This document shows positions 45,062 through 58,075 of a DNA stretch of 64,000 nucleotides, in pieces (the stretch's first letter is position 1; every line of letters starts with the position of its first letter). A program made the position numbers and the translations under genes. The DNA is taken from contig CM054179.1 in NCBI GenBank assembly GCA_028829895.1, forward strand, positions 38,439,117 through 38,503,116, written 5' to 3'. A model generated the notes under the pieces. That model did not search any database. It saw nothing but the letters and a program-made list of their open reading frames with translations, and was not told where the DNA came from. The DNA comes from Sinotaia quadrata. Its lineage: Eukaryota; Mollusca; Gastropoda; Architaenioglossa; Viviparidae.

Positions 45062-47031
45062 GTATGATTTCAACTGTAAACTCCATGAGTAGCAGTGGGG
45101 ATAAGAGCGATTCAGATAACACTCACAACATTGACACTGTAGTTGATGCATCTACAGCTCATCTCACTCTGGAAACTGATGCCTTTGCTGGAACCTGTGT
45201 TCGACCTCTATCTCAGTTCAGCCTCCATTCTGGCATAACAACCCAAAATGATAACACTTCAGGTGTTATGTTATATAGCAATGGACACATCCCCATTGGA
45301 GATATATTGAGATCACCTTCTGTGTCACTGACCCAGCTGCATAAGAGCTGGATTCAAGACAGGAGTGTTTCTGCATCTACAACAGACACAATTATTCCTC
45401 TGACTCCTGCAGAGAGTTCCGCTCCTGCTCCAAAAGCCAGTAATCTCTTACAGGAAAGGAACAATGCAGTTCTTCGACCTCATCAAGGAAGAAACCCAAC
45501 AGTGGAGAGAAACACTCACAAGTGCAGCGATGAAGAATTGCGAGTGTCAGGAAATACCCTGATATCTAACAACCGCAGGGATTCTCTAAGCACACAGAGT
45601 GCCCCTATTGACCACCCCTCCGCAGAAAGCCCTCCTGATTTTGTGGGTGATGGACTAGAAGCATCTTTAGTTCAAAATGATGCCTTAAGTCATAGAAATC
45701 CACCAATTCCTTATCTTCAGAATCATGTGCATGGAAATGTACCTGTTGGTAGGCCTAAAGTGGCTAACACATCCAGCCTGCGAAGTTACCAGCGAGGGGA
45801 ACGCTCACTGCGAGAAAAACTTTCCAAGCTTATTCGACCGAAAGAGCTTGGACTACGCTTGAGTGGTTTGAGTATCTTTGGCCATGGAAGGCGGCATGTT
45901 TACTCTCGTGCTGAAGATTTAGAAGTAGATGACCTACAGCATGAACAGACAACTCTGGAAAGCAGTCGACAAGGTAACTCAGATCAGCAACCTGGCACTG
46001 TGTTAGATACTCAAACTGCAAACATATCTCAGGTACAGACTGAAGTCTGTTTGCAGAATGGCATAGCAATCATTAGACCAGTTAACATTTCTGTCCAGAA
46101 TACATTAAATAGTGATCAACAAACTCATTCTACAGGAGTTGTCTCCAATGGTCACCAAGAAAACAGTGTGGATAGTCACACACAGTATGGTGGTTTGGAT
46201 ATTAGTTCTGCTGAATCAAATCATTTGCAAAGTAAGCACAGCGTCTTGCAGCAAAGATATCCAGAAAACAGACTGCGATTTGCTGAAGTTGGTATCGCTA
46301 AGCTCCACATTCCAGCTGTCTGTCAGCAGCCTGTGAGACGCTTGCAAGGAACCACCCACTCTAAGAGTACATCAGAGTTACTACAGCTTCAGCATCATAA
46401 TGGCTCTCCCTCCTGCTGGCAGGAGACAGAGCTGTCAACAGCAGTAGACAGTTACGATGCAAAACGACGACGGCCCAACTCACTTTCTCTCAAGGGCCAT
46501 AACTACAGCACTATTTTCAAACCATCCATTGCCATAAAGTCTTTATCAAAGCCTGAACTAACTTCTAAATTTGGTCTGAAAAAACAAGAGGATTTATTGA
46601 AAACTTCACATAATTTGGGCAATTCTGGCTCTGATGTTTCGGTTAGTGTAGTCCATTGTACTGATGAGCTTATTTCTAATGCTCCTCATGCATCACTGGA
46701 CCATGATAGTTCAGATGAAAGTGAAAAGATTCGCAGGCGTGTAAAAACTCCCATCAGACCATCCAAGAAACCAGCACGATTGTCACTTTATGATGACAGA
46801 CTGATGTCATCTGAACTTGATGTCATGATGGGGAAAGATTCTTCGGAATCAGCTTTAAGAAAAAGCTACACAAGCTCAAAGTTGTCAAATCATAATAATA
46901 ACAATATCAATCATACTTTCAATGATAGGACTGGAAACCTGCCAAAACAGCCAGCTCTCTCAAATGGTTATCATTCTGTGCCATTAAAAGGTGGTACAGA
47001 AGTGACTTTTAGTGATACTATTGTTATTTAA
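45062..47031 (+). CDS. BMPR2: BMPR2 exon 10: long cytoplasmic tail, stop TAA at 47029
   Basis: Acceptor 'tttttatttgcag' style (tttatttgcag), phase 1 in; one 1970-nt exon coding about 655 residues. In vertebrates this tail binds cytoskeletal and kinase partners (LIMK1, Tctex-1, Src). Most of it is Ser/Asn/His/Gln-rich and unalignable by eye, but two islands match the human tail: KRRRPNSLSLKG at 46462-46497 (human QRPNSLDL) and EKIRRRVKTP at 46723-46752 (human EKIKKRVKTP). Near the start, TVNSMS matches human TVNPMS. In human the tail is split over two exons; here it is one. The ATG at 45064 is internal and not a start. Confidence 0.95.
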
Positions 47032-47500
47032 AAGGAGTGTGGATTTATAGATCTTTTTATTGAGTCACTGTCAACATATAACATGAATATTTTTATATTG
47101 CATTCTGATCTGAAATATAATTTAATGGGGTTTATGATTGATTTTAATGTTTAGAATTGATTTGTGTTGACATTTTGTCACTGTTATTTTTCTGTTATGA
47201 ATTATTAAACATTAATGATTTGTAAGTTAGATATAAAGAACATGATGGCAGTGGGTGTGAGTGAATAAATTTTCTTTTAAAGATTCTAAATCTGATGTAA
47301 ACAGAATCATGAATTTACATCTTATATATGCCTTTTTCCACATTTAATTTTACTGTCCTATTTTTATGTTGTTTTCAAATGAATTTTGAGCATATCGTAA
47401 AATGAAAGAGTGTGTAATGATATTAAATGATTATAATTTTTTACTTTCTTAACCTTAGGATGTGCAATATTAAAAATATAAAATAAATAAATGTTGCACT
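47032..47500 (+). terminator. BMPR2 3' UTR start and candidate poly(A) signals
   Basis: AT-rich sequence after the stop. AATAAA occurs at 47264 and twice overlapping at 47482 and 47486, followed by T/G-rich 'tgttgcactttgtattctt', a fair downstream element. Vertebrate BMPR2 has a very long 3' UTR, so later sites (for example AATAAA near 53587) cannot be excluded. Confidence 0.45.
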
Positions 47501-47574
47501 TTGTATTCTTAGCCTTGCCATTAGTAAATCATTGCTACGTTCACAGCCATTGGATATCTGTTGTTATATACAAC

Positions 47575-47755
47575 TTGTAATAAACATGTCTCTGATGTCC
47601 ATTGTAATAAACATGTCTCTGATGTCCTTTGTAATATACATGTCTCTCTGCTGTCCATTGTAATATACATGTCTCTCTGATGTCCATTGTAATATACATG
47701 TCTCTCTGATGTCCATTGTAATATATATGTCTCTCTGATGGCTATTGTTATATTA
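47575..47755. repeat. 27-31-bp minisatellite, 6 copies
   Basis: 'taatatacatgtctctctga' followed by 'tgtccattg', the first copies lacking one 'ct'. Decayed relatives run to about 48040, including a CA tract at 47975-47994. Confidence 0.92.
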
Positions 47756-48049
47756 AAAATATACCTGTCTGGTTACATTGTTTCACATACATTACTGTCC
47801 ATTGTTCCATTTACAAATATATATGTTCCCTGCCCATTGCTGCATACACATATATTTCTGTCATTGATCTGTATACAGATATCTCTGCTCATTCTCCATT
47901 TATGTGTGCATGCACACACACTTCTGTCCATTGATTGACATATAGATATCTCTGTTCATTTCTCCATTTCTACACACACACACACACACACACATGCAAG
48001 CAACACACACACACATGTCCATTGATCAATATACCGATATCTTTACCTA

Positions 48050-50165
48050 ATGTCGTGTCAACAGTACTCTGGGCACATCTGTCAGTTGCCCAAGTTTGCA
48101 TATACAACTGAGCTAAGTATGTTTAAAATTATTATATGTTGCATTTCTCTCTGGTTAATTTATTTTATGTGTTATTTTAAGGGATAAACTGTTAAGATGA
48201 TTTATAACAGTAATGATTTTTTTTGTAATTACAAGTCATGCATTGTAATGATTTTTTTAAAGTACAACTACAAGTCATGCATTGTATAAACTAATCCAGT
48301 TTTTATAACATAATTTTTGGTGAATTTAATTTTCTTCTTTTCACATAAATTATTTCTATTTATTCTTCTTTATTATGCATATAGTATTGCCCCCTGAGTG
48401 ATTTATTTAGATTTATTTGTATGGTGCATGCAAAAATGTGCTAAGATTTCAGAGAGAGAATGATTAATATGTCAAAGAAAATGTATGAGACTTGTTGACA
48501 GTTTGTGAAACCTGTTAAAGATCAGCATAAATACAACATTAAAATAATGAAAACAACATTAATACCATGTATATTATCATTTCAGAATATTTTATAGAAA
48601 TGTTGACTTATAAAAAGCACAACAAACAAAACATTAAGATAGTTTAAGAGTAATGTAAATATTTTGTATTGTATATATTTTTATTCATTGCTTATCATTC
48701 TCAGTCATAATATTCATATAAAGAAATTTATATTAATTGCAATAGTAGTAGGGTATATACTTAATATTTCTTATAATAGTAAATGCCCATATTCTGACTG
48801 AATCTAACAGCAAATACCCATTTAACTTTCAATAGAATTAATGCAAAGAATTCTGAATAGAGGCACTGTAAATCATTTATGTGAAACTGGTCATTGTTTT
48901 AAGAGTGTATGGATACAGTTTATATTCCTAATTATTACTTCTCTTTTCATATCTTGAAACTGAGAATTAAACATAAATTTAGCAAAAATAGTGTGCTTTA
49001 ACAAGAACAGGTCGATTCCTGCATGATTTTAAGGGTTAAACTTATGTATGATGGTTTCTTTGGTTGTTCATAAGCTTTTGGGACAATCAATGGTCATGAA
49101 GTAAATGCAGTTGAGTGTGATCAGTCATGTTAAGCTTAATCATAATACAAATTAAAAGTCACTCATTCAAGCTGAAAGCTATAATGGACCTTTGTGCCTT
49201 TTTTGAATTTAAGACAATCCATTTACTGATGTAGCACTAAACATCTCCCATCATAGCATGTACAGATGTACCAGGTGAGTGATTTACCTTCATCTCCAGG
49301 CAACCATGTTTTGATATTTTGAAGTATGCTTTTAAAAAGATATATGGGGGGGGGGGGGTTTGCAGTTTTTGTAAACTTTTATGTTGGATAGAAATGTTCA
49401 AGATACCTTGAAAAGTGTGCTCATGGTGAAAGCTGTTCACCATGTCATGAATTTAAGTTGTTTGTTGTTTGGTTAGTTTACCACTGATATCCAAAATATC
49501 CGTTGTCATGATTAGATCAGTTTAAAAATAATTGAATATTGGATTATATTATTTTGAAAATACATGTACATCCCTTATCAAATATATTGTTAACAACAAC
49601 ATTTTTAAATAAACATTTTGTAAAAATATTTTATTGTATTCAGGTAATTCAGTCATGGAAAAGATACTTTGATAATTAATAGACCCGAAGAAAGATATTT
49701 CTGGTAAAATGCCATTCAGTTTTTACAAAATAACTTAGACTGCAAGACATTCTGAGCAGATTTATTTTTAAATTTGTGGAAAAGATGACCTCTTAGATTA
49801 TTCTTTCAAAAATACAGTTTTGGGTAACATAATTATCTTTTGTATGACTATTTTTATTTTAACTTCAACACAACACTTGTAGGTTTGGAATGATTGGATA
49901 AGATGCATATCACTATTGTTAAAGACAGTTGATAATTCTTCAGAATGGACCTACCTGCTCTAATTCAGCCACACATGAAAAGTCAGAGCATTCCAGATGG
50001 AATGGCCTGCAACAATTTTTTTTAAAGCTCAGATAATATATTCCTTTGACGTCTAAATAATCCCATCAGGCTAACAACCACCTTATAAATAAAATTTCTA
50101 AAAACAAGATTAGTTCTGTTGTGATTAAGTAATAAAGCATCTGTAATTTTTCTTAATTCTCTTGA
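48050..50165. other. No gene recognised
   Basis: AT-rich and largely unique; a two-copy 'acaagtcatgcattgta' near 48232 and 48271 and a G run at 49346-49357. It may be BMPR2 3' UTR or intergenic. Confidence 0.5.
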
Positions 50166-50169
50166 ACAT

Positions 50170-50770
50170 GTAGGTTAGTTTTCATTGTTAGCTTTTGTTT
50201 ATCTTGATTTCATTGTTAGCTTGTGTTAACTTTGATTTCATTGGTCATGGGTTTTGGGTGATGACTGTTTATCATGATGTCTTTGTTAGCTTGTGTTAAC
50301 TTTGATTTCATTGGTCATGGGTTTTGGGTGATGACTGTTTATCTTGATGTCTTTGTTAGCTTGTGTTAACTTTGATTTCATTGGTCATGGGTTTTGGGTG
50401 ATGAATGCTTGTCTTGATGTCTTTGTTAGCTTGTGTTAACCTAGATTTCATTGGTCATGGGTTTGGGGTGATGAATGCTTGTCTTGATGTCTTTATAAGC
50501 TTTTGTTAACCTTGATTTCATTGGTCATGGGTTTGGGGTGATGAATGCTTGTCTTGATGTCTTTATTAGCATGTGTTAACCTTGATTTCATTGGTCATGG
50601 GTTTGGGGTGATTAATGCTTGTCTTGATATCTTTGTTAGCTTGTGTTAATCTTTATTTCATTGGTCATGGGTTTGGGGTGATGAATGCTTGTCTTGATGT
50701 CTTTGTTAGCTTGTGTTAATCTTGATTTCATTGGTCATGGGTTTTGTGTGATGAATGCTTGTCTTGATGA
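50170..50770. repeat. 70-bp minisatellite, 8-9 copies
   Basis: 'tttcattggtcatgggtttt' followed by 'gggtgatgaatgcttgtctt', 'gatgtctttgttagcttgtg' and 'ttaactttga'. Copies fall into two groups (gactgttta and gaatgcttg), with the first group at the left. Confidence 0.95.
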
Positions 50771-53700
50771 ATAAATCAAGAGAAGATGAAACCAGTGACA
50801 GGAAAAAAAAAAGAGTTAAATGAAAAGAGAATTTAAAATAATACCTACAACTTTTGGTTAGTTTTCTGTTTTACTGATTTGTTTTCTATTTTGAATTTTC
50901 ATATTGCACACTGAATTGCAATTAATAAAATAATACAAGAAAACATTTGCTCATGGTACCTATCATGGACAAGAAAACATTTGCTCAAGGTACCTATCAT
51001 GGTAATGAGTGTTGGATGGTTAGATATTGACATTTTTAATGAAAGCCATCATTATTTATATATGGTGTTCTTTCAAGAAATCATTTCACAATACTTTTTC
51101 TTCCTGCAAAATATAGTTTTCAGAGTCCTTTCAAGAAACAACAGTAGAAATTTGTTAAAAATTAGTTTTCACTCCATATGAAATATGTTGGTTATATGAT
51201 ATGTGGTTGTCAGAATTCTTTTTAAAACTTTAATGCACTGAAAAATCTTTCGATAGATTTTTTTTAAAATCTTGTATTTGAGCAGTTTATCTTTGATGAG
51301 TCATTTTCTCTTTTTCTTTATTATTTTGCTAATATATGGATATTACAAGGTTCATTTAGCTTCTTAATATGTTTTGTGATGTTTGGAGATGAGAAAGTTC
51401 ATATTCTGTCTTTTTTGTGTTGCTGACATCTGAAGATAAGGTTTATTTGACTTACAAAGCTGCTAACATGAGATAAAGTTAATTTGTTATCTTATTATGT
51501 TGCTTATAAATGTAGTTGGATAAATTTGTTGTCTCATTACGTTGCTAAAGCACGAGATACAAGTTTATTGTTGATTATATTGCTGCCATTGGGAAATGGT
51601 GAGGTTCATGCAATTAGTGTCTGATTAAGCTTTTATTAAAATGATAATTATTAATTTGTGGTCTTATTATGTTAATGACCTGTGGAAATCAAAATATCTT
51701 GCAACATTTGGCTTACTAGTGTTTGTTTTTTTCTTACAGCATTAGAACAGTATCTATAACAATTGTACTATGGATAAAATGCATCAGACAGACAAATTTA
51801 TCCATCAGGTCTCAGACTTGTCAATGGAATCTTGAGCAGTACTCACATGGTATCCAACCAAACATCTAATTTAAACACACTCATTCTTGACTTTATTTAG
51901 ACTTGTTTTCAAATATACCAGGCTCCACATTTATAGGGAATATGTTGATGCAGACAGAAAGTTACTAATCTTGTACCCAGTTATAAAATTGTTTCTTGCT
52001 GATCCTAGTGTTAATCTTCTATAGATTTAAAAGAAATATCAGAGTTGTGAGAAATGTCTTGCTAACATTTGGTAGTTTTATATTGAGTTATGAGAATTGT
52101 GTGTCTTGCTGATACTTGGTAGTTAATCTTATACTGAGTTATGAGAAAATGTGACCTTTTAGCAAACTAGTGACTACTCTTATAATAAGAAAAATGTGTC
52201 TTGATGACATCTATTTGTGCTGAAGCAAGAGGATCATCTTAAACTGAACTTAAGAATGTGTGTGTCATGCTACTTTATCTATAGGCCCTATTGCTGTATT
52301 TAAATATCACATTCCATGGCAGTGTAAATATTGCTGCATTCATCTCCTATGTCCTCACACTACTTTTCTCTTCCTTATTTCTTAATACATTTCTTCCAGT
52401 TTGTCCACTTTTCACATATTTTTAAAATTAAAATTCATTTGTTATTATTTTGATCACCATTATTATAATTGAGAGCAAAAATAAACATGATTAGTGTGCA
52501 GATTATGTTTACAAGTTTTAGCTGTTGCATTGTGGTTTTTTTAGGTGGGTGGGTGGTAAAATACTTTTTGAGAAATTATTTCCTGACCAGTGAAGCATTA
52601 ATCGTGAACAGATGTGTTGCAGAATTTGAAGAAATTTAGTCATGCTTATGAATATTAACTTCTGCAAGAATGCAGGGGTTAACAAAAGATGGGGGACCTG
52701 TTCAAAGGAGTTTTTATTTAAATATTTTATGTGCAAATAATTTTTTTTAATACATGTATTCTAGAACAGTAGAAGTATTTATTAAAAATTGGGAATCAAA
52801 ATAGCTGGGTTGTGTTTCTTTGGCAGACATTTATCTGTAGGCATTTTTTCACATGCAAAGACAAATCAGTATTACATATTTGTTTGTGTGTGTGTCTATT
52901 ATATAAATGTATACTGAAATTTCCTTTTAGTTTGCTTTTCACTTTACAAGTGGATCTGAATTTTTAAAAGTGAAGCTGAATAATGCATCAGTTGTTATTT
53001 TTGATGAAATGTATATAGTTTGGATGTATACTTTTTTTTAATTTTTAAAGTATATAATTATTTTATTAATGCTTATTTCAACTGAGAACCACATTATTTG
53101 TATATAAATAAGAGTTTCTGTGTTGAACAGAAAGGGGGAAAAAAACCACATAACCTTGTGCATGTGATCAGTTTTTTGTTGTATAAATTGTAACGTTATT
53201 AACCACATCAGTCATGCATGTGATCAACTTTTACAGTTTAATTTTATTCAGTCACTTGCTCACTGCTCCCATGAATGACTAAATCCAAAACCTTTTGATG
53301 TGTATAATCAGTTCATTCTCTTGCTGCTATCTGTATACTGGACTGACAGAAATGCATGTACTTCTAAATGATTTTGTTTTGTAGAGTAAAATGAATGTGG
53401 CTGTGCTTACATACACTTGTTTTAAAGTTATATGATGAAACAAACCCACTGATGCAGGGTGCTTGGAGCTAATATAGGTAAGTGTAGGATGAGCTCAAAG
53501 GTCAAGCATTGGTGGAAAGAAAATGCTGGTTAGCAGTAGCATGGAACCTGTACTACGTATTACTTGTCTATTTATGTGTGAGAAAAAATAAAGAGATGTT
53601 GCTGCAGCTCAGAAATTAACAATCCTATAAAGAAAATTGAATATGTGTTTGTGTGTATTAAAATTTGTCTGAATAAGTGAATGAGTTGATCTTTTCTCAG

Positions 53701-53990
53701 TTTTTATTGTTTTGCTTTACACATTATGATACATTGTGTATAAAGATGTCACATACTTTTTTTCACCTATACATATATATATGTATGTATATACAGTTGT
53801 GAATTGAATATTTTAGTCATGCCACTTTTCACCACAGATTTTATCTATTAATTTATTTTGTATCTAAACACATTGCTGCAATTATGAAAGAATGTGAAAA
53901 ATTTGTACTAATACATTTGTTGTTATGTTTTTCAGACAGCAGTGCTGTTGTTTGGTTTAAAAGAGATTGCTTGTTGTATATGCATTATGC
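50771..53990. other. No gene recognised
   Basis: AT-rich, mostly unique. A two-copy 'acaagaaaacatttgctca' lies at 50935 and 50969. Short open frames only, without similarity I can name. Confidence 0.5.
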
Positions 53991-53994
53991 ATAA

Positions 53995-54325
53995 ATACTA
54001 ATCAAAGTTTGCTATTTGATAGCCAGATGGTTAATTTTAAATCTGTTTCACATGCATTGTACTGACCTAAGTTTGCTATTTGATAGCCAGTGAGTTAATT
54101 TTAAGTCTATTTTACTTGCATTGTGTTGATCTAAGTTTGCTATTTGATAGCCAGTGAGTTAATTTTAAGTCTATTTTACTTGCATTGTGTTGATCTAAGT
54201 TTGCTATTTGATAGCCAGTAATTTAAAGTCTGTTCTACAAGTATTATGTTAACCTAAGTTTGTTATTTGATAGCCAGTGAGTTAATTTTAAGGCTGTTTT
54301 ACATACATTGCACCAGCATAGGTTT
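53995..54325. repeat. About 63-bp minisatellite, 5 copies
   Basis: 'aagtttgctatttgatagcc' followed by 'agtgagttaattttaagtct' and 'attttacttgcattgtgttg'. Confidence 0.93.
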
Positions 54326-55299
54326 TCTTTTGATAGCAAAAGAATTAATTAAAATCAGTGAAAAGCACATTTGTAAAATCTGTATGAACAATTTTGATTG
54401 GCTGGTTTATCACAGACATGGGTGTTCTTTGTTTATGTATGCCATTAAAGAACATTGATGTTTTCATGGGTATTCATGTACAGATGGGTACTTGTTTACC
54501 TTTAGACATTGAAATATTTATGGTGAAACTGTTCAGTATACCTTAAAAAAACTATGGGACATGACACATCATAGTTATTGTATAGCTTCTAAGAAACATT
54601 GATACATTATTGGGAGTTCACTGAGTTTTCCTCTATTTTATGGGACGTTGACAGTTCAGAAATGTTTATTGATTATCTTCAGTGGTCATTGACCTATTCA
54701 CTGATGAATTCATGGACAAATTTGCATATGGAAATATGAGTGGGCAGATATGTTTTGAAATTTTTGTATTTTGCTTCTTTAAGCACTTGTAACAAATAAA
54801 TTAGCTTGAATGCACATTACATGACTGCTTAAAGCTATTTCTTGTAATTATTTTTAATTGCTGAAACAATTTAGAAGGACATTTCAGTTTTTAGTATCCC
54901 ACCTAATAACTATGTTTATGATCTAAAAAATGTCTGCCTTCAATTCTTGCAAAAATGTAGATTTCTTTTGTCATGCTTTATATCATTGGCATTGTCTGCT
55001 CTATATGTTTTGCTTATAAAGTGCAGTATACTTTTCTTTTATAGTATTCATTGCTGTGTATGTGTGATTGTGTGTTAAGAGGTTGAGAATAGATATTAAT
55101 CAGCGTGTCAAATGAAGGAAAGAAAGCATCATCATACAGTCCACAAAATTAAAGTCACCATGGAGTGTATATTTTATTTAATTATAGAAACCAAAACATT
55201 TAACAGCTAAAACATAGTGATTTCAAAATACAACTAAGATGTTAGGAAACTATTACAGGGATTTCCAAAATATAGTTCAGATGTTTGCATTAAACTATT

Positions 55300-55935
55300 A
55301 CAAGTACACTCTCTAATGCAGAAGATATTGGTACAAGTTGTATCGAGGGCATGTTGTGAGCATTCTATTTATGACTATGATAAAAATCAGACTAAGTTCA
55401 CAAGAGTAAGAAGCAGTATGATTAGTCTGAGCCAAAACAAATGTAATTTTATGATAGTGAGAAGCAATGTGGTTTGGTTCAGCCAAAAGATCTCAACAAA
55501 ACAATTATAAGTTTATGATTCTGAAAGAAATATGATTTATTGAGACAAACTCTTACAAGACCGAAGTCATGATGTTATGATATGAAGCAATGCATCTGGT
55601 TGAACCAAACGCCCACAAAGTAAACCAGTATAGTAATTGTGTAAACTGTAAAGTAGCTTGATTTGGTTAAACCAAACATCCACAAAGTATAGTTAATAAT
55701 TGTAATAAAAAAAAGTAGTGGTTAAACCAAAAGCCACAAAGTAAAATCAATATATGTTCATGATAGTGAGAAGCAGTTTGGTGAAAGCAAAAGCCCTCTC
55801 AACAAAGCAGATCTAAGTTCATAAGAGTAAGAAGTGGTGTCAGGTTGAACCAAAAGCCTTCACAATACAGCAAATCTAAGTTCATACAAGCAAGAAGCAG
55901 TGATCAGGTTGAACCAAAAGTGTGGTCATAGGTAA
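55300..55935. repeat. Degenerate array, about 65-75-bp period, 8-9 copies
   Basis: The theme is 'gttcatgatagtgagaagca' followed by 'gtttggttgaaccaaaagcc' and 'cacaaagta', variable in length. The part 'ttggttgaaccaaa' is an imperfect inverted repeat. The stretch 54326-55299 shows nothing else. Confidence 0.75.
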
Positions 55936-56449
55936 AGAAAATGAGTTAAGAAGCTTTTTATTTATCAAATACACTGAATGATTAATTAAGAAATATTTTT
56001 AATTGCATGTGTTCAGTCAACTTACTAATACTATACTTATCCACTGATAATCACACCTGCATAATTAACCACACTGCTAACATTCACTAAACAAAATAAA
56101 ATATATGTGAACTCAAATAAAACTAGATTTTAGTGTATGTATTAAATGAAAACAATATTTTGAAGTTATCACATACACTGTTGCTCATCATCGTACGCAA
56201 ACACACATATATATATGTATTTATATCTATATGCAAAGCAATGAACTAAAGTATATATATTAGCTATTTATTAAATGCAATATAATGAGGTGTGAACCTA
56301 AAAATCTATAAAAATTGAGAGAAAATATGCCCTCAAAGCTCTTTTGTCATTCAGTTCCATCATACACTCATTCACAACTTTAGCAGTAAACATAGAATAC
56401 TCTAATAACATACCATAACAGTCTTTATATCACAACACATCAATAAAAA

Positions 56450-56775
56450 TCAGGGTTTTGTCTTAGCATACCACCAACATTAAGTACATGTATTTATATC
56501 ACAACACACCACTAACAATCAATCAGTCTGCATGTCACAACACACCACTAAGTATTTATATCACAAGACACCACTAACAATCAGTCTGCATGTCACAACA
56601 CACCACTAACAATAAGTATTTATATCACAAGACACCACTAACAATCAGTCTGCATGTCATAACACACCACTAACAATCAATTGCATGTCACACCATTAAC
56701 ATTCATCTACATGTCACAAAACACTACCAAGAGTCAATCTGCATATTACAACACACTACTACTTTTACTAGCAAT
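56450..56775. repeat. About 35-40-bp minisatellite, 8 copies
   Basis: 'atcacaacacaccactaaca' followed by 'atcagtctgcatgt' or 'ataagtatttat', alternating in the middle part. Confidence 0.88.
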
Positions 56776-57420
56776 CAAATGTATACACTATAATGTATAT
56801 ATGGTAGTTTGCATACAATTCAGACGTGAATGACACAAAAAGTAAAAGTAATATCTGACAGAATTAAACTTTGCAGGTAGTTACTAGTAGTACACCCTAA
56901 AATTCTGTGTATATACTCCTGGAATAGTTTTAATTAAAGGTCAGCATCTTGAAATAAGGAATTCCATGAATAGTTCCCACACTGATAAAGAAGACTGATT
57001 AAGTTCATCTGATAATCTTAGAGCCTATATAGTATATTATAATTAAAAGCAGTTTTGCATATCAACAGTAGGCTTAGTTCTCTATAGCAGTATAAGAAAT
57101 TTATCACTTTTTACTCCATAAATTTCTCATTGCACCCAACTCAGTGAATATCATAAATATTAGCAGTGTACAGCTAAGACTACAAATTACACACACACAC
57201 GTTTCCTTGTCTTCTAGGTAAACGTATATTCTCACTAGACAGCAATAAATAATATTAATAATAATACACCACTACATTTGGCATCAATTTAATGTCGACG
57301 TGACGAGAGTAAAACATGAACACACATTAAAAAATAATTTTTAAGTATCTTCTTTACTAAAGTATAAGAGAACTTAAATACCATTCGTCCTGAGTGTAAA
57401 GAAAATAAAATCTGATATAG

Positions 57421-57446
57421 GCAACCTCGGTGTGAACCAGGTTGCT
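57421..57446. other. Short inverted repeat
   Basis: 'gcaacct' and 'aggttgc' face each other across 11 bases. It lies about 630 bases before the Tigger-like gene. No paired copy is seen after that gene. Confidence 0.4.
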
Positions 57447-58075
57447 TCGTGTAAAAACGTGCATTTTAATCGAAAAATGGAGATGTTTTTAAGGATGAGT
57501 CAGAAATATAAAAGCTATGTTCGAAAATAATCACTTTAAAGTTCAGACAATTATAATTTACTACCTTGAGTATAAATTATTTACTTCTACATATATAATA
57601 ATATTTTAAAATACTTGAAATTTGCGTTACTAATTTGAGAAGATAACAAAGAGCAAGATACATAGCCTTGACATTGAATACTAAACGTTCTATTATTACT
57701 CTCGAACCAAGTAAAACTCTCAATTTTTGCATGTTTTTAGTTTAGTTTTACAATGAGATTCATTTACCTAACTATATATGTAATCGAGTTCATAAATATA
57801 AATATCGCAAACTCGTTGTTGGGCGAATAAATTGAGTTTTAGTGTATGCAAAAGAAATATACTTAAACGGACAGTCCTCACTCTACGTTGTTGTAGATTA
57901 CGTTATACTAAACGTGTACCAAAAAAAAAAAAAACGTTTGAAAATAACTCCATTAAAATAAAATATAGTAAACTGAAACACGGACAAGTGTGAGATTTGG
58001 TAGGTTAATGAATAGTAATATTTTGAGGCAGTTATACGGTCGCTGAGGGGGGAAACGAAAACAAAAAACAGGACG

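Larger units (their letters stand above)
11734..47031 (+). other. BMPR2: BMPR2 gene span within this window (exons 2-10)
   Basis: BMPR2 is a single-pass serine/threonine kinase that binds BMP ligands outside the cell and phosphorylates the GS region of type I receptors, leading to SMAD1/5 signalling. Nine exons join in one frame: 11734-11967, 31793-31957, 32614-32849, 34562-34880, 37433-37602, 38053-38200, 42155-42291, 44009-44141 and 45062-47031. Summed coding length plus one base from exon 1 is 3510 nt (1170 codons), longer than the whole human protein (1038 residues). The very long tail after the kinase marks the BMPR2 group rather than ACVR2 or TGFBR2. Exon 1 (signal peptide) was not identified; by the phase of exon 2 it must end with one base of a split codon, as I recall for human exon 1. 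Confidence 0.95.
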
